In this document: positions 45,293 to 55,014 of the stretch, piece by piece
Layout of the letters: every line of letters begins with the position of its first letter
Numbering within the stretch: position 1 is the stretch's first letter
Assembly: GCA_900766825.1 (NCBI GenBank)
Contig: CAAFWU010000056.1
Coordinates: 10,551-74,550 of the forward strand
DNA length: 64,000 nt
Reading direction: 5' to 3'
Source: Bacteroidales bacterium
GTDB taxonomy: Bacteria; Bacteroidota; Bacteroidia; Bacteroidales; Marinilabiliaceae
The notes under the pieces: model-generated
Databases searched by the model: none
Told to the model about the DNA's origin: nothing
The model's input: only the letters and a program-made list of their open reading frames with translations
Program-made: the position numbers and the translations under genes

Positions 45293-46951
45293 CTATTTGT
45301 CTGCAATCCCAAACTTCTCCCTAAAGTTATCCACTTTCTCAATTAAACATCTATGTTGCTTACTTTCTGCATCGTAAGTTATGCCGACCAGCACAGCCTC
45401 ATGTCCTGGGTGATATCGAAAAGCGTGAGCATAGTTTCGGCTCTTAATCTGCTCAATAGCAGTGGCGGGCTCACCATCCTTTTTAAGTTCTATGATGATG
45501 ATGGGCTTTTGGATAAAAAATGGCACCAACACAACGTCGGCATACCCGCAGCCCGAAGCAAGTTCTGAGAAAATCCAATAATCCTTGCGGGCGTAGAAGT
45601 AGGCCATAAGGATAGCACTCTGCATGGTGGACTCTCGGTTGTAGGAAAGCGGGCTCGAAATGTCGGCCTGAGAATCATCGAGTGCTTTGGCAACGGTCTC
45701 TTTATCACCATTCTCGGTGGCCTCTATTAATTTCCTACTAGTCTCTATCATCTGCGCAATAGGTTCAAATCCCTTGGCATTGGACATAATGCGTAACCAA
45801 GCTCCCCTTATTTCGCCATTAGGAATGTGGCAAGTGCCCTTTGTGGGGTCGTAGGCCAAATATCCCAAATGAATTAGGTATGTAAAAATCTCGTCCTTTG
45901 TCGCAAAATGCTCAACATTATTGTTATAGTTCAAAACATCTACTTTTACCTCTTTTTCCCCCTTTAGTAAAGCCTTTATATCCTCCAGAATTCCAGCAAT
46001 ATTGGCATCGATATATAACGTTATGGCCTCAAGAGCACTTGTTGCTACCCAATAGTTATCATACTTGTGTTTCGTAACAGCTTTAACAACAGAATTTGGG
46101 TTGAATACATGAATAACATGCTCGCCATCATCATCGGGTTGCTCGGCTAATTCAGTTGGTTTCTCGAAAATATAACCATCGTACATGAGTTTGCATGCAT
46201 CATAGTCGGCATTTTTTGCCAAGCACAGCCTTCGCACCTCATTTTCTGTAAATCCAAAATACTGAGCAAACTGATCTGGACGAAGCATAGTGTACTCAGT
46301 AAAATTATTCAGCTTGCTCTGAACAGTTTCGCGTAAAATGGGTAATATGCCAGTAAGGTATGCTAGACTAACGGCCTTCTGAACATCATTACTTTTAAAA
46401 ATAGAGTTCAGAAAATCAATGTAATCTTTGCGAATTGATGCCGCAACACAATTATCGCGAATTAGAACATCATATTCGTCAATTATAATAACAAATAGCT
46501 CTCCTAACTCTTTGTTTATTATTGATATAGATTCTGCAATTGTAGCAGCGGTCGGTATTCTTGTTGAAGGAAATTGTTCTCGTAACTCGTTTACTACATT
46601 TGTCTGCAATTTGTCTATTACTTGGTTTTTATCCTTAGTCCTGCTAAAACAACTCTGTAAATCTATCTGAATAACATTGAAAGCATTAATATACTTATCC
46701 CACCCTTCTTGTTTGCTAAGTTCAAGACGCTCAAATATTTCTCGACTGTTGCAATCCCGTGAGTAATAGGCCGACATGAGGTTTGTCATCATGGTTTTTC
46801 CGAAACGACGTGCACGACTCATGCACAAGAACCTTTCATCAGTTCCTATTAATTCGTTTAGTTCGTTGATCATTGGAGATTTGTCAACGTAAATCTTAGA
46901 ATTTAAGCTGAAACGGAACATTGAATCTCCAGGATTGACATAGATGCCCAT
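45293..46951 (-). CDS. AAA-ATPase/DUF1703 nuclease-like protein, paralogue 3
   Basis: The 552-residue protein is the same length as paralogue 2 and close to it throughout: NPGDSMFRFSLNSKIYVDKS, P-loop SRARRFGKTMMTNL at 45-58, VIIIDEYDVLIRD, GYADVVLVP with IIIELKKDGEP, and QIKSRNYAHAFRYHPG. The separation of 19 kb and the shared upstream box argue for a relatively recent duplication that included promoter DNA. The function is unknown. Composition is AT-rich compared with dxr beside it. Confidence 0.85.
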   Translation of the reverse strand: MGIYVNPGDSMFRFSLNSKIYVDKSPMINELNELIGTDERFLCMSRARRFGKTMMTNLMSAYYSRDCNSREIFERLELSKQEGWDKYINAFNVIQIDLQSCFSRTKDKNQVIDKLQTNVVNELREQFPSTRIPTAATIAESISIINKELGELFVIIIDEYDVLIRDNCVAASIRKDYIDFLNSIFKSNDVQKAVSLAYLTGILPILRETVQSKLNNFTEYTMLRPDQFAQYFGFTENEVRRLCLAKNADYDACKLMYDGYIFEKPTELAEQPDDDGEHVIHVFNPNSVVKAVTKHKYDNYWVATSALEAITLYIDANIAGILEDIKALLKGEKEVKVDVLNYNNNVEHFATKDEIFTYLIHLGYLAYDPTKGTCHIPNGEIRGAWLRIMSNAKGFEPIAQMIETSRKLIEATENGDKETVAKALDDSQADISSPLSYNRESTMQSAILMAYFYARKDYWIFSELASGCGYADVVLVPFFIQKPIIIIELKKDGEPATAIEQIKSRNYAHAFRYHPGHEAVLVGITYDAESKQHRCLIEKVDNFREKFGIADK

Positions 46952-46981
46952 GCTTTATCTTTTTGTTGATTAATAAGTTCT

Positions 46982-47010
46982 GAAACCGATTTAAATATAA
47001 CAAAAGTTTT
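46982..47010 (-). promoter_or_regulatory. Conserved upstream box shared with paralogue 2
   Basis: This 29-bp element is identical to 26320-26348 except for one base and lies at the same 31-bp distance from the start codon. On the minus strand it contains TATATTTA, a likely -7 box. Confidence 0.65.
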
Positions 47011-47500
47011 ACTCAGTAGCCTAATAAATTCAAGTAAAGCTCATAATATACCATCCACCAATAAATACCCCAACTAAACAAGACTGTCTCTTACAGAATA
47101 TTGTGGTCTCCCCTATTTTATATAGTCAACGATGTCGATGCCTCCCCTCTCCAAACTCTACCCAAGCTAAAAGATATTTTGATTTCAAATTAGCATTTAT
47201 TTGACATTATCATTATCTTTGAACAAAAGAGCAGAACATTGACTATATGGCTCTATGACTCTATAGCAAACTCACATATCTAATATGGCAATAGGGTAAG
47301 AATCGCATGGTTGCTCGCTCTATTTCACTCCCTTTCGTGGTGCATATCAGATCACGTCAGACAGTTGGGAACACATTGACACTGTGATAGGTAGCAAACA
47401 CATAATAGACATAAACCAGTTGGATAAACACAATGAACTTCGGAGTCGGACGTTGGCTTTGAAAGCATTGTTGGCATCGTGCGACATATTGAATTTCAAT
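47011..47500. other. Intergenic region between divergent genes
   Basis: No gene was recognised. TATCTTTG at 47214-47221 matches the -7 consensus for the rightward gene, but without a TTG at the right distance. An open frame from 47384 runs into the sensor gene, but its first 39 codons precede the signal peptide and look non-coding. Confidence 0.4.
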
Positions 47501-50500
47501 ATGTTGCTCAACTTTGTGTGTTCAATTCCAAGTTGTTTGTCATCCATCATCATCTCATTTTTTCTCACCTTTTTTACTCTTCTGCCCTCCCCAATCCTTG
47601 CGCAAGCGTGGCAAGCTAGTGAGACCTCAAAGCAGACTTTTGCGGGTGAGATGACCGTCTGCAACTACAGTCAGTTCGGCACCGATCAAGGTCTCACCAG
47701 CAACTCTGTCAACGTGGTTTTCCGCGATAACGATGGTCTGCTTTGGGTCGGCACCGAAGATGGTCTCAACTCCTACGATGGCTATAGTCTAAATCGCTAT
47801 CTACCAAATAATTCTGACTCCACATTCATTAGTGGCAAACAGGTATTTGAGATTAGCCAGTTCGCTCAGGACCTAATCATGCTCTCGCTTGGCGATGGTG
47901 GTCTCAACCTCTATGATAAAAAGCATCGCACCTTTCAGCAAATCGATCTCGGCGACTTCTTTAGCGACCGCACCGTTTCCAATAGTTGTTTCGGACTTTG
48001 TCGTGTGAGCAGCGAGATATGTGCTGTCTTCCCCGAAGGCGTCATAAAACGCGACCTCATAACTGGCAGGACCAAACGTATTGACATGCCCAAGAAGATG
48101 ACCAAGACGGGCGTTAAGTGGGGACGTATCAAAATGTCCATAATGCCTGGCGAAAGCGGTATGGTGGCAATGATGACGGGCACTAAGTCGGTGAGTATCA
48201 TGGATGTGAAGTACGAGACGGTTAAGGAAACCTCCTTCCCCTATATGTACATTTACGACATATGTCCCCTCGATGCCGACCGACTCCTGTTGGCCACACA
48301 AGATGGCATATTCTCATTCAATATTCACACAGGCGATTATAAACAACTTGACCTACTCCGCAATGAATTGGTCTACGCCATAACGCGCAACACCGAGGGT
48401 AACTATTGGATTGCCTACGGGGGCAACAAACTCCTCAAGTGGATGCCATCGTTCCAGCAGTACATGACGGTGAGCAACAGCTACCAACTCATGCACCCAC
48501 GCACACGCGTCAACGACCTCTATGAGGACGACAATGGCGTGCTCTGGGTGGCCACCAACAACAATGGCGTGCTCAAAATTGACACCAAACTACCCAAGAT
48601 ATTCACCCGCCGACTGGATGTGGATCTGCCCATCAATTACCATAATTTGGATATTTCGGCTGCCATAGATGGCGAGGTTTGGTTAGCTTGCGGCACATGT
48701 GGTTTCGTACGTGTGGACATGGACAAGGGGCAGACCGAGGTTGTCAAGGTACCACACAACAATGTCACCAGCATACGTGCTCGGCAGAACGGCATTGTGC
48801 TGGTGGGCACAACCAAAGGCCTTTGGACCTACAACACTAAATCCAAGGCATTGGATGAGTTGACCATATCCGACCAATATGTCGATTCGGCAGGACGTGT
48901 GATGGTTCGCAGTATCGACGAAGATTGCTTGGGCAACATTTGGTTGGCAACCCAGTTGGGACTCTATAGGTACAATGGCGTCAAGTTCGAGCGTGCCGAG
49001 GTAGCTTCCGAGGCTGCTGAGGTCTTCAATTGCATTATGGAGGACAGCGATGGCAAACTTTGGGCTGGCTCATGCTCTGGCTCATGGGTCAAAGATGTCA
49101 ACAGCAACAGTTTCCGTCGCATTGGCAAGGTTTGGAAGGGCAAGAACGAAGATGGCATTCTCTGCATAGCCGAGTGTGCCGACAAGATATTTATGGGCAC
49201 CACCGAGGGTCTTATGGTCTACGACCGACAGACGGCTCTGGAAATCAACGACCCTGTGAAGGAGAGCTTTAGCAACAAGATGATCTACAGCCTCATAAGC
49301 GACAATAATGGCATTCTGTGGGTAAGCACCAGCTCGGGAATTGCCTATGTGGACATCAATTATGGCAGTGTTTTTAACTTTGGAAAGAGCGATGGTCTCT
49401 ACTACGAGGGCAACGAATGTCGCAAGTTTGCCATGTGCAACGACCATATATATTTTGGTCAGGCCGCAGCCATCAACTTCATCGACACCCGCAGCATCGT
49501 CTTCAATACCCGTATGCCCAAGACCTACGTTAGCAGCATAACCTATGGTCAGAGCGGTGCCGAGGAGCAGATGCCCATGAGAAACGACTCTACTTACGAG
49601 GCCAAGTTCTCCGTCAACTCGGCCATGAGAATCAACGTAGCCTCATCGGACTACACGGCAACCGAACGAAACCAGTTTATGTACAAACTGGATAATAACG
49701 AGTGGGTCAACCTCAGACACAATCACGAGATACTCTTCTCGGGCATGTTGCCTGGCACCTACAAGCTCTCGCTCCGTTCGGCCAACTCGGACATGACCTG
49801 GAGCTACGACATCAAAACCATCTATCTTCAGCTCAACTCGCCACTCTGGGCCTCCATGCCCGCCATCATATGCTACGGCATCATCATCATGACCGTTCTC
49901 TGGCTCATCCTCAACATGCGCTTCCGCTCCATCAACCGACGCATGAAGATGGCCGAAGCCGAGGTTCGTTCCAAGAAAATTGTTGAGGAACAGCGCAATA
50001 AGTTGGCCCACGCTATCAATGAACAAAAGGCCAGCTTCGGATACGCTAAGCGTATTCAGGATGCTCTGATGCCCAAGGTCGAGGTGGCGCAAGAGCACAT
50101 GGCCAAGTTCTTTGTACTCTATCGACCCAAGGAGATCGTCAGTGGAGACTTCTACACCTTCTATTATCGCGATGGCAAGACATTCGTCATCTCGGCCGAC
50201 TGTACTGGTCACGGTGTACCTGGTGCCTTCATCTCCATTTTGGGCATCGACCATTTGGACAACATTGTCATGCAGCAGAAGGTCGACGATGCTGGTGAGA
50301 TCCTAACTCGCCTACATGCAGAACTCCATGAATCGGTAAAAAAGATTGGTTCCGAGGAGTTTAACGATGGCATGGACATCACAATTTGTGTTGTGGACCA
50401 CGACAATATGACCATGAACTTTGCTGGAGCCATGAACGACCTCTTCCTAATCCGAAACAACGAGGTGCTGGTCTATCCTGGTCAGCGAAACTCCATTGGT

Positions 50501-50791
50501 GCCAACATGAGTTTCGATACTCAGGTCAAGACGGTTGTCTTCAAGAGTCAAGACATCAAGTGCCAGCCAGGCGATATGATGTACCTCTTCTCCGATGGCT
50601 ATATGGACCAATTCGGCGGTCCCGAGCAAAAGAAGTTCAAGGTCAGACGATTCAAGAACCTGCTGCTGAACGTGCATAAGTTGCCTGCCGCCGACCAACG
50701 CATCCTGCTCAACCAAAAACTCGAGGATTGGATGGGACCTTTGGAGCAGACCGACGACATATCCATCATTGGATTCGAGCCTTGGGCTTAA
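47501..50791 (+). CDS. Sensor protein: beta-propeller, Y_Y_Y domain and SpoIIE/PP2C phosphatase
   Basis: The roughly 1096-residue protein begins with a signal-like helix (SIIISFFLTFFTLLPSPILA). Two-component-regulator propeller repeats follow (QGLTSNSVNVVFRDNDGLLW, DLYEDDNGVLWVATNNNGVL, IMEDSDGKLWAGS, ISDNNGILWVSTSSG), then a Y_Y_Y-type domain (YKLSLRSANSDMTWSYD). A transmembrane helix (PAIICYGIIIMTVLWLIL) lies near residue 780, then a coiled coil. The cytoplasmic SpoIIE domain has FVLYRPKEIVSGDFY, VISADCTGHGVPGAF and ILTRLHAELH. Periplasmic sensing thus drives a PP2C phosphatase rather than a histidine kinase. No anti-sigma partner lies nearby. Confidence 0.85.
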   Translation: MLLNFVCSIPSCLSSIIISFFLTFFTLLPSPILAQAWQASETSKQTFAGEMTVCNYSQFGTDQGLTSNSVNVVFRDNDGLLWVGTEDGLNSYDGYSLNRYLPNNSDSTFISGKQVFEISQFAQDLIMLSLGDGGLNLYDKKHRTFQQIDLGDFFSDRTVSNSCFGLCRVSSEICAVFPEGVIKRDLITGRTKRIDMPKKMTKTGVKWGRIKMSIMPGESGMVAMMTGTKSVSIMDVKYETVKETSFPYMYIYDICPLDADRLLLATQDGIFSFNIHTGDYKQLDLLRNELVYAITRNTEGNYWIAYGGNKLLKWMPSFQQYMTVSNSYQLMHPRTRVNDLYEDDNGVLWVATNNNGVLKIDTKLPKIFTRRLDVDLPINYHNLDISAAIDGEVWLACGTCGFVRVDMDKGQTEVVKVPHNNVTSIRARQNGIVLVGTTKGLWTYNTKSKALDELTISDQYVDSAGRVMVRSIDEDCLGNIWLATQLGLYRYNGVKFERAEVASEAAEVFNCIMEDSDGKLWAGSCSGSWVKDVNSNSFRRIGKVWKGKNEDGILCIAECADKIFMGTTEGLMVYDRQTALEINDPVKESFSNKMIYSLISDNNGILWVSTSSGIAYVDINYGSVFNFGKSDGLYYEGNECRKFAMCNDHIYFGQAAAINFIDTRSIVFNTRMPKTYVSSITYGQSGAEEQMPMRNDSTYEAKFSVNSAMRINVASSDYTATERNQFMYKLDNNEWVNLRHNHEILFSGMLPGTYKLSLRSANSDMTWSYDIKTIYLQLNSPLWASMPAIICYGIIIMTVLWLILNMRFRSINRRMKMAEAEVRSKKIVEEQRNKLAHAINEQKASFGYAKRIQDALMPKVEVAQEHMAKFFVLYRPKEIVSGDFYTFYYRDGKTFVISADCTGHGVPGAFISILGIDHLDNIVMQQKVDDAGEILTRLHAELHESVKKIGSEEFNDGMDITICVVDHDNMTMNFAGAMNDLFLIRNNEVLVYPGQRNSIGANMSFDTQVKTVVFKSQDIKCQPGDMMYLFSDGYMDQFGGPEQKKFKVRRFKNLLLNVHKLPAADQRILLNQKLEDWMGPLEQTDDISIIGFEPWA

Positions 50792-50875
50792 CCTACTAAT
50801 TAATCTTGCTGGCTTGCGACAATAATTTTTGCAATCAACAATAAACAATCAGATAAAACGCCGATGGTCTCATAG

Positions 50876-50905
50876 TTGCACCATCAGTAGCCATCGGTAA
50901 CTTTA
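50876..50905 (+). promoter_or_regulatory. Promoter of waaA
   Basis: TTG (50876-50878), 19 bp, then TAACTTTA (50898-50905) is one base from TAnnTTTG. The waaA start lies 17 bp further on. Confidence 0.55.
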
Positions 50906-50922
50906 CAAAACGAACGAAGGAA

Positions 50923-52194
50923 ATGAAATTAGTTTCGGCGCTATATCTGCTGGGCGTTTGGTTCTACACCATGTGCCTGCATATAGCATCACTTTTCAAC
51001 AACAAAGCCAAGTTGCTCTGCAAGGGTCGCAGCGAGACCTGGACGCGACTCAGCCAAGCTGGCGACCTCACAGGATGTGTGTGGGTTCATGCTGCATCCC
51101 TTGGTGAGTTTGAGCAAGGACGCCCTCTGATAGAGAGACTTAAGAAGCAGAACCCCAATCAAAAGGTAGTGCTCACTTTCTACTCCCCCTCTGGCTACGA
51201 GGTGCGCAAGAACTACGCCATGGCCGATGTGGTCTGCTATCTGCCCGCCGACACCCCCAGCAATGCCAAGCGTTTGGTCGAGACCATAAAACCCCGTGCT
51301 GTTTTCTTCGTCAAGTATGAGTTTTGGCACTTCTTCCTCAGCGCAGTGCGCAAGAACAATGTGCCCCTCTATGGCGTATCCATGATATTCCGTCCTCAGC
51401 AGCCATTCTTCCATTCCTTTGGCGATTGGTTCCGTGCTATGCTGAGGCTCTTTACCCACATCTATGTACAAGACGAAGCCTCGGGCAAGTTGCTCAGTTC
51501 CATCAACGTGACCAACTACAGCGTTGTGGGCGACACCCGCTTCGATCGTGTTAAGGAGATTGCCCAATCGGCAGCCGAAGTCTCAAGCATAGCCACCTTT
51601 GTGGCTGGAGCCGAGCAAGTTGTGGTGGCTGGCAGCACTTGGCCACCCGACGAAGACATCCTTGTTCCATTCGTATGCTCCGAGTCTCAAAAGCGAAATT
51701 TAAAGATGGTCATTGCCCCCCACGAGATTGCCAAAACTCGTGTCGATGCTCTCTGTCAGCGCCTCACGGTCCCCTACGTCCGTTTCACCGAACTCGATAA
51801 GTTGGGCTCCGACCTCGATAAACGTCTCTCCGAAGCCAAAGTCTTTGTTGTGGACACCATTGGCATTCTCTCCGCCATCTATCGCTACGGCACCATGACC
51901 TATGTTGGCGGAGGCTTTGGCGTTGGCATCCACAACACCCTCGAACCCGCCATCTACGGCTTGCCAGTTTTCTTCGGTCCCAACCACCAGAGGTTCAAAG
52001 AGGCGTGTGACCTCAAAGCTTGCGGAGGTGGATTTACATTTTCCAATGCTGATGAGTTCAATGTTCTTGTTTCCAAGCTCCTAACAGATGCCGAAGCCCT
52101 AAAGGCAGCAGGCAAAGCAGCTGGCGACTACTGCGAAAGCATGCTCGGTGCCACCGACCGCATAATGCAGGATACGCAGGCTCTTTGGCAATAA
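50923..52194 (+). CDS. waaA: 3-deoxy-D-manno-octulosonic acid (Kdo) transferase
   Basis: The 423-residue GT30 enzyme adds Kdo to lipid IVA on the inner membrane. An N-terminal hydrophobic anchor (ALYLLGVWFYTMCLHIASLF) is followed by VWVHAASLGEFEQGRPLIERLK, with the catalytic Glu, and VVLTFYSPSGYE, VVCYLPADTPSNAKRLV and FFVKYEFWHFFL. In the C-terminal half are AGSTWPPDEDILVPF and TYVGGGFGVGIHNTLEPAIYGLPVFFGP. It completes the lipid A genes of the window but is apart from lpxDCA. Confidence 0.92.
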   Translation: MKLVSALYLLGVWFYTMCLHIASLFNNKAKLLCKGRSETWTRLSQAGDLTGCVWVHAASLGEFEQGRPLIERLKKQNPNQKVVLTFYSPSGYEVRKNYAMADVVCYLPADTPSNAKRLVETIKPRAVFFVKYEFWHFFLSAVRKNNVPLYGVSMIFRPQQPFFHSFGDWFRAMLRLFTHIYVQDEASGKLLSSINVTNYSVVGDTRFDRVKEIAQSAAEVSSIATFVAGAEQVVVAGSTWPPDEDILVPFVCSESQKRNLKMVIAPHEIAKTRVDALCQRLTVPYVRFTELDKLGSDLDKRLSEAKVFVVDTIGILSAIYRYGTMTYVGGGFGVGIHNTLEPAIYGLPVFFGPNHQRFKEACDLKACGGGFTFSNADEFNVLVSKLLTDAEALKAAGKAAGDYCESMLGATDRIMQDTQALWQ

Positions 52195-52229
52195 CAGAAT
52201 ATAGTATCTAAAGCAACTATAGTTTTGTG

Positions 52230-52267
52230 TTAGGCTGTGAACATTGCTTTCACAGCCTAATTTTTTT
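52230..52267 (+). terminator. Terminator after waaA
   Basis: TTAGGCTGTGA (52230-52240) pairs with TCACAGCCTAA (52250-52260), followed by a T7 run. Confidence 0.88.
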
Positions 52268-52639
52268 ATGTCGTTTGACCTGAATTCCCTCCTCAATCCC
52301 CTACGAGTTGTTCATTATGCTCAGTCTCTAATCCATTATTCAGAAGAAGTAATTCAATTAATCTCTAATGCCAAATTAAGCTATCTTAAACTCCCCCTTT
52401 ACCCGTTCGTCCTATTCAATTCTCTTTGTTCACAATACGTTACATTGAACATTTTTCGTAATTTTGCCTCGCCAACTATTGACTGTTTTTTAACGTTTTT
52501 ATCACAACAATGAAACATGCAGTTGTGCTTGGCCTAAATCAGACTCCTTTATAGCAAACTACTTTCATTTTTCACTGAGACAATAATGAAACAGACCCCA
52601 AATAACCTAACACATAAAATTATGCTGGTTAAGCATAGG
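52268..52639. other. Intergenic region before the SusD-like gene
   Basis: No gene was recognised. TAATTTTG at 52459-52466 fits the -7 consensus, about 175 bp before the chosen start, but no TTG lies at the right spacing. A second in-frame ATG at 52586 could extend the next protein by 18 residues. Confidence 0.4.
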
Positions 52640-54937
52640 ATGAAAATACTACTTTTGAGCGGCACCTGTTTGCTCGGTGCCCTCAGCCTTTGGCGATGCA
52701 CGTCTAGTGCCGACGCCCTCCGCCCATGTCAGATGGATGGCTATTTTGCCGAAGCATTCTCAGTCTGCTCCGACCCCGACAGCCTCTACGCTCTCTGCTA
52801 CGGCAACGTCATGTCCTGCAGCAACGATATGGGCAGAAACCCAAATAATGCCGACAAGAGCAACATTGCTGGCACCGACAACCAAACGTCCGACTTCATC
52901 CGTAGCCTCTTCAATCTGCAAGAGTTGCCAACCGACGAGGCCATGTGTGCCTGGAGCGACGTCAATATCGACGCCTTTGTCACCGCCAACCCCCATCACA
53001 TCTCCACAACATCCATGGGGTTCTATCTCCGCATTGTGCTGGGCATACGCCTCTGCGACCACTATCTTAACCAATACGCCAATATCGACCCCGACCGTAC
53101 CGCCGAGGTCCGTCTGCTCCGAGCTTTCTACCACCTCACCCTCCTCGATAACTATGGCGACACCCACGGTCAGCTTCTGCCATCTGGCACCTCAGCCTTC
53201 GACTTCATCGAGAGCGAGACCCAGAAAGCCTTAAACGTTCTGCCCGAACCCTTTACCTGCACCGACCGTGTCGAGGCTTATGGCAAAATGAACAAAGGCG
53301 TGGCCCGTATGATCTTGGCTCGTCTCTATATCAACGCCCTAACCTACTCTGGCACCGAACGTTGGGCCGATGCCCTCGCCATGGCACGTGCCCTCATCGA
53401 CTGCGGTGTCTACTCCCTCAGTCAGGATGGCACAACACTCTTTGCCAACACCGACTCTGCCTGGACTTGGAGCGGCTATCACAAACTCTTTATGGCCGAC
53501 AACGGCAGCAATGGTGCCCAAACCGAGGCAATATGGCCCCTCCGTTTCGACTCCGACACCATAGTCTCGCTCGGTGGCAGCACATTCCTCACCGCATCTA
53601 CCTTTGGCGCAGGCGTCTATGTCGTCTCCCCCTCCGACCTCAACGACCAACCCAATGGCACCATCCACCAGTGGAGCGGCAACCGAGCTCAGCCCGAATT
53701 GGTCAAACTCTTTGTCAATGAGCCCATTGACGATGCCGATATCCGCACCTTCCTGACTCAGGCTGCCGACGACCGTGCCCTCTTCTTTAGCAAAGGCCGA
53801 ATGTTCAATTGTCAGCTGGTCCAGAACTTCTTCGATGGCTACTCCATCACCAAGTTCATCAACATCAAGACCGACGGCTCCAAACCTCAGGAGCGCATCC
53901 ATTACTCTTCGGCCGACTACTTTATGATGCGTCTCGCCGAGGCATACTTGATTGCAGCAGAAGCATCGTGGCGCTTGGGCAAGGAGGCCGATGCCCTGCA
54001 GTTTCTCAACGTTATCCGCGACCGTGCTCATGCCGCACGCATTCAACATATCGCCCCCGATGGCAGCCAGCTTCTCGACGAGTGGGCTCGCGAATTCTAC
54101 TTCGAGGGCCGACGCCGCACCGACCTCCGCCGTTTTGAGCAGTGGACTGGTCCCGATGCCCGCAAATGGCAATGGAAAGGTGGTGTCTACGAGGGCAGTA
54201 ACCTTAGCCCCGAAAACGATATCTACGATTTGCCCGACTCGCAGTACATAAACAAACAGGTTACCAGTGTGGTGGTCTATCGCACTGGAGGCGAGGCGAA
54301 CGATATGTATTACCTCACTGGCGATGGCATAGGTTCTCGCCCCTGGAGTGTGGCCAATCAGGATCTCGGTCTTGGTCTCCTCCCCATGGTTCAGACCGAC
54401 ACCGCCGTGGTTCTCACCGACTATCTGACCACCAACATGCACTTCAAACTCATTGGCAACATTGGCAATTGGGACGAACAATATGGCATGGGTTCCAATG
54501 GTAACTTCCTTCGCAACGACGGTGGCTCGGGCAACATAGTTGTGCCCAAGAATGGCCTCTATACCATATCCATCAACCGAGCCAATGGTCAGGTGAGCAT
54601 GACCGCCGAGGGGAGTGCACAACCCGTTGGTCACATGGAGGTCCGTTTGCCCGATGGCTCTAAGATTGACATGAAACCTGTGGGTGCCAACTCCCCCATG
54701 GCCCAAACTTGGATGGCCGACGTTTCCGTGGGCGACCACGGCTACACCCGATGCAAAATTGCCATTGGAGGCAACGAAGTTGGTCGACTGGCCCATCGCT
54801 ACGGTCAAACCATTAGCTACGACCGCGAGTGCTTCATGATGTTCCGAGTCCGTCAGGGCTGCACCTTCACACGCCTCATCTACAACGTGCCCCTCGGTGC
54901 CTGCTACTTTGCCGACATGACCGCCGATGCCAAGTAA
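52640..54937 (+). CDS. SusD/RagB-like lipoprotein fused to a SusE/SusF-like domain
   Basis: The 765-residue protein has a short signal (KILLLSGTCLLGALSLW) ending at a Cys with an unusual Arg at -1. The SusD part runs to about residue 540: TPR-like helices (AEVRLLRAFYHLTLLDNYGD, VARMILARLYINALTYSGTE), then DYFMMRLAEAYLIAAEASWR and WAREFYFEGRRRTDLRRF, closing with IYDLPDSQYINKQ. About 220 residues follow, with MYYLTGDGIGSRPWS and FKLIGNIGNWDEQYGMGSNG...VPKNGLYTISINRANGQVSM. These resemble the starch-binding C-terminal domains of SusE/SusF. It probably binds glycan at the cell surface. No SusC receptor gene lies next to it. The alternative start is 52586. Confidence 0.82.
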   Translation: MKILLLSGTCLLGALSLWRCTSSADALRPCQMDGYFAEAFSVCSDPDSLYALCYGNVMSCSNDMGRNPNNADKSNIAGTDNQTSDFIRSLFNLQELPTDEAMCAWSDVNIDAFVTANPHHISTTSMGFYLRIVLGIRLCDHYLNQYANIDPDRTAEVRLLRAFYHLTLLDNYGDTHGQLLPSGTSAFDFIESETQKALNVLPEPFTCTDRVEAYGKMNKGVARMILARLYINALTYSGTERWADALAMARALIDCGVYSLSQDGTTLFANTDSAWTWSGYHKLFMADNGSNGAQTEAIWPLRFDSDTIVSLGGSTFLTASTFGAGVYVVSPSDLNDQPNGTIHQWSGNRAQPELVKLFVNEPIDDADIRTFLTQAADDRALFFSKGRMFNCQLVQNFFDGYSITKFINIKTDGSKPQERIHYSSADYFMMRLAEAYLIAAEASWRLGKEADALQFLNVIRDRAHAARIQHIAPDGSQLLDEWAREFYFEGRRRTDLRRFEQWTGPDARKWQWKGGVYEGSNLSPENDIYDLPDSQYINKQVTSVVVYRTGGEANDMYYLTGDGIGSRPWSVANQDLGLGLLPMVQTDTAVVLTDYLTTNMHFKLIGNIGNWDEQYGMGSNGNFLRNDGGSGNIVVPKNGLYTISINRANGQVSMTAEGSAQPVGHMEVRLPDGSKIDMKPVGANSPMAQTWMADVSVGDHGYTRCKIAIGGNEVGRLAHRYGQTISYDRECFMMFRVRQGCTFTRLIYNVPLGACYFADMTADAK

Positions 54938-54964
54938 CATCCGATAAATACCTTATATTATTTA

Positions 54965-55014
54965 GGCTCGTCACCTATCCCAGACTTTTTCTGGTGGGTG
55001 ACGAGCCTTTTTTT
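54965..55014 (+). terminator. Terminator after the SusD-like gene
   Basis: GGCTCGTCACC (54965-54975) pairs with GGTGACGAGCC (54997-55007), followed by a T7 run. Confidence 0.88.

Noticed and set aside
47384..47500. Upstream extension of the propeller sensor
   Set aside because: The extra 39 codons precede the signal-like helix and would hide it; the ATG at 47501 gives a proper exported N-terminus.
53339..54940. A 533-codon open frame antisense to the SusD-like gene
   Set aside because: It is a codon-bias shadow: the sense frame has a full SusD domain and the antisense product has no recognisable motif.
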